Part shown: positions 53,656 through 62,656 of the stretch, piece by piece
Position numbering within the stretch: the first letter of the stretch is position 1
Layout: every line of letters begins with the position of its first letter
From: Paenibacillus pabuli NBRC 13638
Lineage (GTDB): Bacteria > Bacillota > Bacilli > Paenibacillales > Paenibacillaceae
NCBI RefSeq assembly: GCF_001514495.1
Contig: NZ_BCNM01000001.1
Coordinates: forward strand, 310,001 to 374,000
Direction of reading: 5' to 3'
DNA length: 64,000 nt
Translations under genes and position numbers: made by a program
Notes under the pieces: generated by a model
Seen by the model: the letters and a program-made list of their open reading frames with translations, nothing else
What the model was told of the DNA's origin: nothing
Database searches by the model: none

Positions 53656-55428
53656 ATGACAACTAAATTTTATAACAAGGATTATCCAAGACCACAATTT
53701 GCACGACAAGAATGGTTGGATTTGAATGGAGAATGGGACTTTAGCTTTGATGACCATCAGGCCGGTGAAAGCGAACGTTGGTATGACCCGAATCAATTCC
53801 CGGAAGGACTCAAAATTAAAGTTCCCTTTACCTATGAAACTCAGGCGAGCGGAATCGGGATCGAAACCTTTCATCCGTTCGTTTGGTACCGCAAACAGGT
53901 CACTATTCCTAACGAGGTAGAAGGCAAGAGGACCATTCTGCATTTTCAGGGAGTGGATTATCGCGCAAAATGCTGGGTGAACGGAACGGTTGTGGGTGAA
54001 CATGAAGGAGGGTACGCAGCCTTTTCATTCGACATTACCCCTTATATCACTTACGGCTCGGAGAATAACATTGTTCTTGAAGTAGAAGACAGTCAGAGTG
54101 CGATGCAGCCTCGGGGGAAACAGCGCTGGGTGGATGACAATTTTGAATGTTTTTATGTGCAAAGTACCGGGATATGGAAAAGTGTTTGGCTGGAGCATGT
54201 GAGTGAAGCAAGGGTTGAAGCCGTTAAGATGACACCCGATATCGATCGTCATATGATTCGATTGGACTTTCAGTTGAATGGGATCGAGGGCAAGAACAAC
54301 TTGCGTTTGGAGACACGGATTGAGCTGAAGGGTCAGCATGTGCAAACCATCAGCCTGTCTCCAGACAGACCTTGGATGACGGTGGAAGCCAGTGTCAAAC
54401 ATGAAGCAGGCGGGCCGTGGAAACAGTCGTTATGGTCACCGGACTCACCGAACCTGTACGATATCGAGTTTGTGATGTACGAAGATGAGAAAGAAATCGA
54501 TCGGGTTCATTCCTATTTTGGTATGCGAAAAATATCGATTGAAAACGGGCAGATTCTGCTGAACAATGCTCCGTTGTACCAAAGAATGATTCTGGATCAG
54601 GGCTATTGGACGGAGAGCCATTTGACCCCGCCTTCAGTGGAAGCACTGATTGAGGATATCGATATAATTGCCGAGATGGGATATAACGGAATCCGTAAAC
54701 ATATGAAACTGGAAGATCCACGCTTTTTGTATTGGTGTGATGTAAAAGGCATGTTGGTCTGGTCAGAGATGGCAGCAACCTTCGAGTTTAATGATGAGGC
54801 AGTGAGCCGATTTACCAAAGAATGGCTTGAAATTGTACCCCAGCAATACAATCATCCCAGCATCATCACCTGGGTGCCATTTAATGAATCGTGGGGAATA
54901 CAGACGATTGGTCATGAGGTAAGGCAGCAGCAGTTTACAGAGTCCATTTACCATCTGACCAAAGCCATTGATCCGTATCGTCCAGTCATTACCAACGACG
55001 GATGGGAGCATACGGTATCGGATATTTTGACAATCCATGATTATGTGGAGTCGGGAGAAGCTTTTCTGGAACGGTATCAGGATAAGGACATGATCGTAAA
55101 TAACAAGATTGCTTCCAATCGATGGAAGTTTGCCTTTGCGGAAGGTTACCACTATAAAGGACAACCCATTATCATCAGTGAATTCGGAGGTATTGCTTTT
55201 CAATCGGATAAAGGCTGGGGTTATGGGAATCAGGTGGACTCGGTTGAAGCCTTTATTGAACGTTTCCGTTCCATCACCGAAGCGATCCAATCCATTCCCT
55301 ATATCTCGGGCTATTGTTATACACAGGTCACGGATGTGCAGCAGGAGATAAATGGTCTGTTGACGGAAGACCGCAAACCAAAAGTGCCACTCGAAGTGAT
55401 CCGCAAGATCAATCTGGGTGAAGCCTGA
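53656..55428 (+). CDS. GH2 family glycoside hydrolase (copy 1)
   Basis: Cytoplasmic glycosidase of 590 residues with the three-domain GH2 core: sugar-binding jelly roll (YPRPQFARQEWLDLNGEW to about 180), immunoglobulin-like domain (about 180-290) and TIM barrel. Acid/base Glu411 in WVPFNESWG, nucleophile Glu509 in IISEFGG. No signal peptide, so it acts on imported sugar. The length suits beta-galactosidase, beta-glucuronidase or beta-mannosidase-like specificities; which one is not readable. It is followed by a paralogue. CGGGGAG precedes the ATG. Confidence 0.93.
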   Translation: MTTKFYNKDYPRPQFARQEWLDLNGEWDFSFDDHQAGESERWYDPNQFPEGLKIKVPFTYETQASGIGIETFHPFVWYRKQVTIPNEVEGKRTILHFQGVDYRAKCWVNGTVVGEHEGGYAAFSFDITPYITYGSENNIVLEVEDSQSAMQPRGKQRWVDDNFECFYVQSTGIWKSVWLEHVSEARVEAVKMTPDIDRHMIRLDFQLNGIEGKNNLRLETRIELKGQHVQTISLSPDRPWMTVEASVKHEAGGPWKQSLWSPDSPNLYDIEFVMYEDEKEIDRVHSYFGMRKISIENGQILLNNAPLYQRMILDQGYWTESHLTPPSVEALIEDIDIIAEMGYNGIRKHMKLEDPRFLYWCDVKGMLVWSEMAATFEFNDEAVSRFTKEWLEIVPQQYNHPSIITWVPFNESWGIQTIGHEVRQQQFTESIYHLTKAIDPYRPVITNDGWEHTVSDILTIHDYVESGEAFLERYQDKDMIVNNKIASNRWKFAFAEGYHYKGQPIIISEFGGIAFQSDKGWGYGNQVDSVEAFIERFRSITEAIQSIPYISGYCYTQVTDVQQEINGLLTEDRKPKVPLEVIRKINLGEA

Positions 55429-55470
55429 ACTTATACTAGAGATCCATTTAGAACAGGAGAGCTGAACATC

Positions 55471-57231
55471 ATGCTGCGACAGGATTATCCAAGGCCGCAA
55501 TTTGTGCGGAAAGATTGGATGAGTTTGAATGGGGAATGGGAATTTGAATTCGATGATGACAACAAGGGACGTTCGGAAAACTGGAGTGAGGGCAAGCAAG
55601 CATTCAGCCGCCGAATCCAGGTGCCGTTTGCTTTTCAAAGTCAACTTAGCGGCATTGCAGATCCGGATTTCCACGATAACGTCTGGTATAAAAGGACCTT
55701 TGACATCCCGCAGAAATATTCAGGCAAACGTCTGCTGCTGCACTTCGGAGCCGTGGACTATGAAGCCTCTGTATGGGTAAACGGAAAACTGGTGGTTCGG
55801 CATGAAGGTGGACACACCCCTTTTCATGCCGATATTACGGATGCACTGCAGGAAGGAACCAATGTGCTAACTGTTCAGGCCTTGGATTATAGCAGGGATG
55901 TGACGCTGCCGCGCGGAAAGCAATTCTGGCAGGAGCAATCCGCACAAATTTTCTATACGCGCACCACTGGAATATGGCAATCTGTCTGGTTGGAGGCGGT
56001 TGATGCCGTTTATTTGCAAAAGGTGCGCCTTACTCCGGATATCGATCGCAACGAGATCAAAGTTACCGCTTTTATTCAAGGAAGGCTGGATACACAGGAT
56101 GTCAGTCTGCGTGTACAGATAGCCTACCAGGGCGAGATGTTGACGGAGGATGAATACCGGATGAGCGGCAGGGAGGAGAGCCGGACCATCGGACTTCATA
56201 CCTTTAACGAACATGGACTGGGCAGGCTGTGGTCACCGGAGCATCCCAATCTGTATGATATTCATTTCACGCTGCTGGTAGATGGTGTATCCGTCGATGA
56301 GGTCAACAGTTATTTCGGTATGCGAAAAATCTCGATTGAACATGGCAAACTGTTTCTGAACAACCGTCCTTATTTTATGAAGCTGGTTTTGGATCAAGGT
56401 TATTTCCCGGAGGGCAACCTGACTCCGCCGAGTGACGAGGCGATCCGGCATGATGTGGAACTGACAAAGGAAATGGGATTTAACGGTGCCAGAAAACACC
56501 AGAAGATTGAAGATCCAAGATATCTGTACTGGTGCGATAAGCTCGGTCTGCTGGTATGGGGAGAGATGGCGAATGCTTATGATTTCTCCGAACAATATGT
56601 TGCACAGATCACAAAAGAATGGCAAGAGGCGCTGGAGCGGGATTACAACCATCCATGTATTGTGGTCTGGGTACCCCTTAACGAAAGCTGGGGCGTTCCC
56701 AACATCCTGACCAGCAAGGAGCAGCAACATCATGCCTTGTCGATGTATTATATGACCAAGTCGCTTGATCCAACTCGTCCGGTCATCTCGAATGATGGTT
56801 GGGAGATGGTACAAACGGATTTGTACAATATTCATGATTATGAATGGAGACGAGAAGTTCTGGAGGAACGATATCGTACCCGTGAAAATGCAGTGAATGC
56901 CTTGCCTGGCAGCCGGAAGCTGAGTGTAGGCGACTATCGCTATGAAGGTCAACCGATACTGATTACCGAATTTGGTGGAATCGGTTATAAGAAAAGCGAT
57001 TGGGAGGGCTGGGGCTACTCTGGAGCCGAGAATGATGAGGATTTTGCAGCGCGATTACATGCCGTAATTCAGCCATTACTGAATTCTCCTGTCGTTGAAG
57101 GTTTTTGTTATACCCAGCTGACGGATGTGGAGCAGGAAATTAATGGTCTGCTAACGTATGACAGACAGCCGAAGTTGCCGATGGAACAGATCCGGGCCAT
57201 CATCGAAGGACGGGGGCCATCTGGCACCTAA
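55471..57231 (+). CDS. GH2 family glycoside hydrolase (copy 2)
   Basis: Paralogue of the preceding enzyme: 586 residues, the same domain order and near-identical blocks (YPRPQFVRKDWMSLNGEWEF, SYFGMRKISIE, LTPPS, EDPRYLYWCDKLG). Acid/base Glu405 in WVPLNESWG, nucleophile Glu500 in ITEFGG. The two copies differ in loops near the active site (for instance SGIGIETFHPFVWYRK versus SGIADPDFHDNVWYKR), so they may cut different linkages of one oligosaccharide. 42 bp after copy 1; GGAG precedes ATG 55471. Confidence 0.93.
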   Translation: MLRQDYPRPQFVRKDWMSLNGEWEFEFDDDNKGRSENWSEGKQAFSRRIQVPFAFQSQLSGIADPDFHDNVWYKRTFDIPQKYSGKRLLLHFGAVDYEASVWVNGKLVVRHEGGHTPFHADITDALQEGTNVLTVQALDYSRDVTLPRGKQFWQEQSAQIFYTRTTGIWQSVWLEAVDAVYLQKVRLTPDIDRNEIKVTAFIQGRLDTQDVSLRVQIAYQGEMLTEDEYRMSGREESRTIGLHTFNEHGLGRLWSPEHPNLYDIHFTLLVDGVSVDEVNSYFGMRKISIEHGKLFLNNRPYFMKLVLDQGYFPEGNLTPPSDEAIRHDVELTKEMGFNGARKHQKIEDPRYLYWCDKLGLLVWGEMANAYDFSEQYVAQITKEWQEALERDYNHPCIVVWVPLNESWGVPNILTSKEQQHHALSMYYMTKSLDPTRPVISNDGWEMVQTDLYNIHDYEWRREVLEERYRTRENAVNALPGSRKLSVGDYRYEGQPILITEFGGIGYKKSDWEGWGYSGAENDEDFAARLHAVIQPLLNSPVVEGFCYTQLTDVEQEINGLLTYDRQPKLPMEQIRAIIEGRGPSGT

Positions 57232-57253
57232 AGCATAAGGAGGGGGACGTGAC

Positions 57254-58264
57254 TTGAACACAAGGGAAACAAGCGATTCCTGGGAAGCTGAGTATCAAGG
57301 GGAAAAAGCCATATATTTACGTTTCGGTTCCAGTGAGGCTGTTATGCTTCCAGAAATCGGCGGCAATCTGGTCGCATTTCGCGATTACGAGCGAGGATTT
57401 CATTTTCTGCATGAGCCCTCACCCGACGAGATGGAATCATTCAAGGCAAGACCGATGATCCATGGCATTCCGGTTCTGTTCCCACCGAATCGCTATGAGG
57501 ATGGACGGTTTGCCTGGAATGGGGAGACTCTTCAGCTTCCGGTGAATGAAGAAGCAACTGGCAATCATTTGCACGGATTTTTATATAATATACCCTGGGT
57601 AGTGGATGAATACGGACATAGCGGAGAGGAAAGCCATGTATCCGTATCGATTACCATTGATGAAGATCATCCGGTTTATCGACATTTTCCATTCAGCTTC
57701 AGCATCACATTACGCTATTCACTAAGCAGCGATGGACTTATGCAGCATGTCAGGATTCGTAATCATGGAACAACCTGCATGCCATGTCTGCTGGCTTTTC
57801 ATACTTCCATCAATGCCCCGTTTACCGCAAATGGCTCGGCACGGGATTACAGACTCAAGCTGACCATCGGAGACAGATGGGAGCTGGATGAGCGCATGCT
57901 GCCAACGACACATGCTCAGCCGCTGGTTCCAGAAGAGGAGCAGATGCGTGACTCCGGGGTATATCCGTTCTTTGCAGAGATGGATAACCACTATACGGCG
58001 GTACCGCAGAATGGACGGAATCGTATGGAGCTTCAGGATACAAAGAGTGGAATGACACTGGTCTATGATGTAGGAACTTCCTATAAACAATGGATGATAT
58101 GGAACAATAGTGCGGAAGAAGGATTTTTCTGCCCCGAACCACAGATCAATCTTGTGAATGCTCCTAATCTCCCTTTGCCGCTTGAGAAAACAGGATTATT
58201 CAGTATACAGCCCGGAGAGATCTGGGAGGAAACAAGCCGATTGTATCTGCGTCAAACAACATAG
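57254..58264 (+). CDS. Aldose 1-epimerase family protein
   Basis: Mutarotase-fold protein of 336 residues (GalM/YihR superfamily) interconverting alpha and beta anomers. Seen: LPEIGGNLVAFRDY, HGIPVLFPPNRYEDG, NHLHGFLYNIPW (catalytic His region) and CPEPQINLVNAPN. It uses a TTG start at 57254 about 10 nt after AAGGAGGGGG. As last gene of the operon it would process sugars released by the GH2 enzymes, helping the flow to catabolism. Confidence 0.88.
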   Translation: MNTRETSDSWEAEYQGEKAIYLRFGSSEAVMLPEIGGNLVAFRDYERGFHFLHEPSPDEMESFKARPMIHGIPVLFPPNRYEDGRFAWNGETLQLPVNEEATGNHLHGFLYNIPWVVDEYGHSGEESHVSVSITIDEDHPVYRHFPFSFSITLRYSLSSDGLMQHVRIRNHGTTCMPCLLAFHTSINAPFTANGSARDYRLKLTIGDRWELDERMLPTTHAQPLVPEEEQMRDSGVYPFFAEMDNHYTAVPQNGRNRMELQDTKSGMTLVYDVGTSYKQWMIWNNSAEEGFFCPEPQINLVNAPNLPLPLEKTGLFSIQPGEIWEETSRLYLRQTT

Positions 58265-58351
58265 TGGGACGATGTTGCCCTGCCGACAATGCTTCTCGAG
58301 TTATTGGAATCGTGTTCGAGTTACATTAACAATCTATAATAAAGCTGTGTT

Positions 58352-58390
58352 AAACAGACGTTGGTTCTGGACCAACGTCTGTTTGTTGTG
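58352..58390 (+). terminator. Terminator of the sugar utilisation operon
   Basis: AAACAGACGTTGGT and ACCAACGTCTGTTT with a TCTGG loop, perfect 14-bp stem, then GTTGTG. Confidence 0.85.
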
Positions 58391-58674
58391 TCCGCATTGT
58401 TAAAGAAATAGCGAGCTTACGATTTGTTACGTCTTAAAAAAGGGGAATTCATACTCCTTGGAGGTCACATTGTTGGCGGATCTTAAGCTTTTGAAACCAA
58501 AGCTTCTGAGACTTCGGATGGTTTAATAAGATGAAATGTGGTTGTTTCTCATCATTACAATGATTACGACGAAGAAGTTCCGTCCAAAAGGTGATGAAGC
58601 TGACGGATGAGCAAACGAAATACAGCAGGGAGGTTCAGTACCTTCGTATACCTCTGTGACAAAGGAGCGGGATC
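58391..58674 (+). other. Non-coding region before the methyltransferase gene
   Basis: No intact gene or clear promoter. A short frame (KVMKLTDEQTKYSREVQYL) around 58590-58650 has coding-like composition and may be a relic, but I cannot assign it. Confidence 0.35.
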
Positions 58675-59415
58675 ATGTCCTTCTTTAGAACACTATCGGT
58701 AAGGGCAAGAGAAGACGAACTCATGGATGATTTCTCAATGGGTGGAGAAGAGTTGAGCGAAGCGCTTAAGCAATTAAGGAGACTGAACAAAATATTCGCT
58801 GCTCCGGGTCCAACCCGGGCGGGGCTGGAGAAGTTATGGAGAGCGATTGGGAGTCCAAATCAATTGTCTCTTCTTGATGTGGGAGCAGGTTCAGGTGACG
58901 TAAACCAGAAGCTGCTGCAATGGGCGGATCAGAAAGGGATTGAGCTTGAGATTACCCTTGTTGATCTGACGGAAGAGGCATGTGAGGAAGCGAGAAGACT
59001 TTTTCGGAACGAGCCCAGAATTAAAGTAAGGCGTGCGGATGTCATGGAATTGCCGGAAGACTCAGCAGATATCGTGACTGGTTCCCAGTTTATCCATCAT
59101 TTTGAGGGGAAGCAGCTGGTGGATATGGTCTCACACATGTTGCGTGCCTCCAGATATGGCGTTGTGATTAACGATATTCATCGGCATCCCGTATCCTACG
59201 CAGCCGTGTGGATTACCACGCGAATAATCTCAAGGAATCGGTATATTCGTCATGATGGACCGCTGTCTGTTGCGAAAGGATTTACAGGAAGGGACTGGCG
59301 GGACTTAAAACAACAGCTGAACCATGACACGATGACGTATGAATGGAAGCCACTATTCCGATATTCGGTTGTCATTCCCAGTAACAGGACACTTTCGCAG
59401 TTTAATGGGCTGTAA
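58675..59415 (+). CDS. Class I SAM-dependent methyltransferase
   Basis: Methyltransferase of 246 residues. Motif I LLDVGAGSGDVN, acidic ITLVDLTEEA, post-I RRADVMELPEDSADIVTGSQFIHHF (motif II). Acceptor unknown. AAAGGAG precedes the ATG. It runs 33 bp ahead of a geranylgeranyl reductase-like flavoprotein gene. In other Firmicutes the pair is often near a type III polyketide synthase gene; none is present here. Confidence 0.88.
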   Translation: MSFFRTLSVRAREDELMDDFSMGGEELSEALKQLRRLNKIFAAPGPTRAGLEKLWRAIGSPNQLSLLDVGAGSGDVNQKLLQWADQKGIELEITLVDLTEEACEEARRLFRNEPRIKVRRADVMELPEDSADIVTGSQFIHHFEGKQLVDMVSHMLRASRYGVVINDIHRHPVSYAAVWITTRIISRNRYIRHDGPLSVAKGFTGRDWRDLKQQLNHDTMTYEWKPLFRYSVVIPSNRTLSQFNGL

Positions 59416-59448
59416 CCATAATGCATAATGAAAGGCAGGTGTTAATAC

Positions 59449-60600
59449 ATGTATAAGCCGATAGATGCCATTATCATCGGAGCGGGAATTGCTGGCAGCA
59501 CCTGTGCGCTGCAGCTTGCCCAACAAGGACATCGAACACTTCTGCTGGATCGGCAGGAGTTTCCGCGTCACAAAACGTGCGGTGAATTTATGTCCCCTGA
59601 GACAAAGGAGATGCTGGAATATCTGGGGATCCATCTGGTCGATCAAGTGATCAAGCCCAGCAATATAGATCATGCCAAAATCATTATGCCTCAGGGCGGG
59701 GAGATCGAAGCCCGACTGCCAGGATCGGCTTATGGGATTAGCCGGTATAAGCTGGATCCGATTCTACACGAAGCAGCCATAGCTTCAGGAGTTGAGATCG
59801 TTACGGGAGCAACGATAACAGGTATTCAGCAGCTTGACGATCATAGCTATGAAGTAACAGTGAAACGAGGTAATGATCAGATATGTTATAGAGCGAGAAC
59901 CGTCATTGGCGCTCATGGTACGAAGAAGCCGCGTGGAGCGAATTCAAAGGCAGAGCTGTATGATAAAACGTCATATGTCGGTATCAAATCGCACTACAGC
60001 GGATTAGCCATTCCCCCGCAGGTAGAGCTGTATTTTTGCAAGGGAGGATACGTCGGTATTTCACCGATTGAGGGTGGTATCGCCAATGTAGCAGCGTTGT
60101 TGACATTGGATGAGGTACAGGGCAGTGGAAAGTCTGTTCCGGATATATTGGAGGCTGCGTCTTTAACCAACGAGAGATTGGCAGCAAGGCTATCCGAGGG
60201 CAGACCTCTCCAGGGAACACAGGTTTCTGTTGCACCACTTCATCTATCCAAAGTGCCTGAACCATGGTCCCAATATCCGCATATTGGTGATGCCATGCTG
60301 ATGATTCCCCCGTTATGTGGGGATGGGATGTCCATTGCGCTTCGTTCCTCGCTATTGTGTGCTGAATGGACGGATAAATATCTTCGAGGCCGTATCAGCT
60401 ACACCCAGTGGCAGTCCGAGTATTCGAAGGAAGCGAATCAGGAATTCACCCAGCTGCTCCGACGGGCAAGGAGAATCCAGAAGCTGGCTTTTGCCAGAAC
60501 CAATAAATTCTATCCGGGTCTGGTTCGAGTCATTCCTGGTCTGGCGACTTATTTGGTCAAGGCAACACGATTATCGGAAATTAATCTCGTCCATCGATGA
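59449..60600 (+). CDS. FAD-dependent oxidoreductase (geranylgeranyl reductase-like)
   Basis: Flavoprotein of 383 residues. FAD-binding IIIGAGIAGSTCALQLAQQG at the N-terminus, RHKTCGEFMSPET (the family's CGG-like region), and the second nucleotide loop GDAMLMIPPLCGDGMSIALRS. Members saturate or hydroxylate prenyl and polyketide products. Operon partner of the methyltransferase, suggesting modification of the same lipid-like or aromatic product; a link with the terpene cyclase at 31-33 kb is only a thought. A terminator follows. Confidence 0.88.
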   Translation: MYKPIDAIIIGAGIAGSTCALQLAQQGHRTLLLDRQEFPRHKTCGEFMSPETKEMLEYLGIHLVDQVIKPSNIDHAKIIMPQGGEIEARLPGSAYGISRYKLDPILHEAAIASGVEIVTGATITGIQQLDDHSYEVTVKRGNDQICYRARTVIGAHGTKKPRGANSKAELYDKTSYVGIKSHYSGLAIPPQVELYFCKGGYVGISPIEGGIANVAALLTLDEVQGSGKSVPDILEAASLTNERLAARLSEGRPLQGTQVSVAPLHLSKVPEPWSQYPHIGDAMLMIPPLCGDGMSIALRSSLLCAEWTDKYLRGRISYTQWQSEYSKEANQEFTQLLRRARRIQKLAFARTNKFYPGLVRVIPGLATYLVKATRLSEINLVHR

Positions 60601-60624
60601 CGATTGATAAATCCATTCCATAGG

Positions 60625-60656
60625 AAAAGAGGCGGTTTAAGTCAGCCTCTTTTTTT
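60625..60656 (+). terminator. Terminator after the flavoprotein gene
   Basis: AAAAGAGGC and GCCTCTTTT around an 11-nt loop, then TTT. Confidence 0.8.
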
Positions 60657-60684
60657 GTGTGCACTGTGAATTTTGACGAGACCG

Positions 60685-60713
60685 TTTAGAAATCTGGCGA
60701 ATACTCGTATAAT
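60685..60713 (+). promoter_or_regulatory. Promoter of the aminotransferase gene
   Basis: TTTAGA, 17 bp spacer, TATAAT (60708-60713). The start codon follows 60 bp downstream. Confidence 0.55.
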
Positions 60714-60773
60714 AGAATCTAATGTAGGTATAGAAACAAGAGTCCAATTCGAAATCGGGAGGCATTATTTTAG

Positions 60774-61958
60774 ATGAACTATACATTTTCCAACCGTATT
60801 GCTGCACTGCAGCCATCCATTATTCGTGAAATTCTGAAGGCCACTTCAGGTCAAAATGTAATTCCATTTTCGGCGGGAAATCCCGCTCCGGAAACCTTTC
60901 CTATAGAGGCCATACGCACGTTTACCCAGTCCATTTTGGAACAGGACCCGGTAACAGCATTGCAATACGGAATTACCGAGGGCTATGCACCGCTACGGGA
61001 TACCTTAACCCAGCACTTGCAGACAGGTTTTGATACGGGCAAAGCGTCCGATGAACTGTTCATCGTATCCGGAGCCCAACAGGGAATTGAACTCGCTTGT
61101 AAAGTATTCTGTAATGAAGGGGATACGATTATCTGTGAGAGTCCCAGCTTCATCGGTTCGCTGAATTCTTTCCGGGCTTCGGGCGCCAAGCTTGTCGGGG
61201 TTCCCATGGAAACGGACGGCATGGATATCGAGAAGCTGGAACATGCCCTACAAACAGAAAAGAATGTAAAACTGATCTACGTAATTCCGAGTTTTCAAAA
61301 CCCGACCGGCATTACGACAAGCCTGGAGAAGCGTAAGGCTATTTATGATCTTGCCAAGAAGTATAATGTCATCATACTGGAAGATAACCCATACGGAGAG
61401 CTTCGATTCAGCGGAGAAGATGTTGCAACGATTAAATCGATGGATGACGAGGGTCGTGTTATTTATGTAGGGTCTTTCTCCAAAATACTGTCTGCCGGAC
61501 TTCGCGTCGGATATGTTCTGGCACCCCATGAGGTGGTACAGAAGATGGTCGTCGCCAAGCAGGGAGAGGATGTACATACAGCCATGCTGCCACAGATTTT
61601 GGCATACAAGTTCATGACGGAGTATAACTATGCAGAGCATATTAGCAGCATCCGAGCCATCTATCGCAGGAAATCTGCCTTAATGATTAGCAAGCTGCAG
61701 GAGCATATGGGCGAGTCCATTACCTTTACCCATCCGGATGGTGGCCTGTTCCTCTGGTGTGATCTGCCTGCCCACATCCCCATGTTGGATTATGCCAAAA
61801 CAGCTGCTGCTGAAGGTGTAGCTGTAGTTCCGGGCACTGCATTTCTCGTCGATGAGAATGAGCCATGCAATGCCATCCGACTTAATTTCTCAACACCATC
61901 CGATGAGCAGATTGTGAAGGGTATTGAAAAACTGGGACAGGTTCTGAACACATTCTGA
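60774..61958 (+). CDS. PLP-dependent aminotransferase (class I, 2-aminoadipate type)
   Basis: Fold-type I transaminase of 394 residues, close to the LysN/MocR-like aminotransferase group. PLP lysine Lys237 in VGSFSKILSAGLRVGY; PSFQNPTGITTS and ILEDNPYGELRF supply the cofactor Asn and Asp-Tyr; the substrate-binding Arg is in AIRLNFSTPS. Probably transaminates aromatic or branched amino acids or 2-aminoadipate. It is followed 55 bp later by a small gene likely in the same transcript. Confidence 0.93.
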   Translation: MNYTFSNRIAALQPSIIREILKATSGQNVIPFSAGNPAPETFPIEAIRTFTQSILEQDPVTALQYGITEGYAPLRDTLTQHLQTGFDTGKASDELFIVSGAQQGIELACKVFCNEGDTIICESPSFIGSLNSFRASGAKLVGVPMETDGMDIEKLEHALQTEKNVKLIYVIPSFQNPTGITTSLEKRKAIYDLAKKYNVIILEDNPYGELRFSGEDVATIKSMDDEGRVIYVGSFSKILSAGLRVGYVLAPHEVVQKMVVAKQGEDVHTAMLPQILAYKFMTEYNYAEHISSIRAIYRRKSALMISKLQEHMGESITFTHPDGGLFLWCDLPAHIPMLDYAKTAAAEGVAVVPGTAFLVDENEPCNAIRLNFSTPSDEQIVKGIEKLGQVLNTF

Positions 61959-62013
61959 TTGAATTGAACCAATCGTATTTCATATATAAACTATACATTT
62001 TGGAGGCACATCT

Positions 62014-62322
62014 ATGAATCAACGTTTTCGGATCACTCGTTCCATGCAAGAAAATAATGCGGACCAGTCCATCTCTTTGGAAGAGTGTAAGCAGTACTTT
62101 GCTTCCAAACCGGACTTTACGTATTCACCTGTCCTGACCGTCCAAGGACCTGAGAGCGTTATGTCCATCGATGGGGATTTCTTTATGTGGAAATACGAGG
62201 ACTTGCAGATACCATTCCGCCTTTATATGGGGGATCTTTATGTTGCGATTGTGAATGAAGCTGTCGTTCCGCAAATGATTGAGGTTGCAACAGATCTGCG
62301 AGCGGATGTGGTCGAAGGATAA
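62014..62322 (+). CDS. Hypothetical protein downstream of the aminotransferase
   Basis: Protein of 102 residues, soluble, acidic, no signal peptide and no family I recognise. TTGGAGGCAC precedes the ATG, so it is translated. The middle part (YSPVLTVQGPESVMSIDGDFFMWKYED, here split only for description) looks like a small beta-sheet domain, and the C-terminus is helical. Cotranscribed with the aminotransferase and followed by a terminator; no functional link is evident. Confidence 0.75.
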   Translation: MNQRFRITRSMQENNADQSISLEECKQYFASKPDFTYSPVLTVQGPESVMSIDGDFFMWKYEDLQIPFRLYMGDLYVAIVNEAVVPQMIEVATDLRADVVEG

Positions 62323-62381
62323 GTGGAGAATTGGGATGAAGATGCTGATTCTCTGATTAAGATTAACAGCTAAATGCCCTG

Positions 62382-62409
62382 AAAGTCGCCAATTTGGCGG
62401 CTTTTTTTG
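62382..62409 (+). terminator. Terminator after the aminotransferase operon
   Basis: AGTCGCC-AATTT-GGCGGCT then TTTTTTT. Confidence 0.85.
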
Positions 62410-62424
62410 TTTTAACAATATCAA

Positions 62425-62576
62425 CATTACAGCAGATGACCTCATACGACAATCTGAATCTTCGCCGGAAGGTGAGGGGCTTTTTATCCGTAAACTACGC
62501 GACTGCTCCCGGAATCCAAGTTGACCATTTTCCAGGGGGATCAGGCTAAATCCGAGAAGCTGGACATTCAAGGTAT
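62425..62576 (+). pseudogene. Possible gene relic, unassigned
   Basis: Two neighbouring frames read protein-like: SESSPEGEGLFIRKL, then after a shift ESKLTIFQGDQAKSEKLD, with DIQGIKGAIQ before a stop (62596). The second looks like the end of a small lipoprotein or anti-sigma-associated domain. There is no start or SD, and a terminator follows. Weak evidence. Confidence 0.3.
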
Positions 62577-62577
62577 T

Positions 62578-62615
62578 AAGGGTGCAATACAATGATTTCG
62601 TTGTGCACCCTTTTT
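62578..62615 (+). terminator. Terminator hairpin
   Basis: AAGGGTGCA and TGCACCCTT around an AT-rich loop, then TTT. It ends the unassigned relic on the plus strand. Confidence 0.75.
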
Positions 62616-62656
62616 CATGTATAGGTTAATAATTACATATAGGAACTATGTTTACC

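Noticed and set aside
54763..55674. 303-codon minus-strand open frame spanning the two GH2 genes
   Set aside because: Antisense shadow of two well-supported genes; no SD or recognisable motif.
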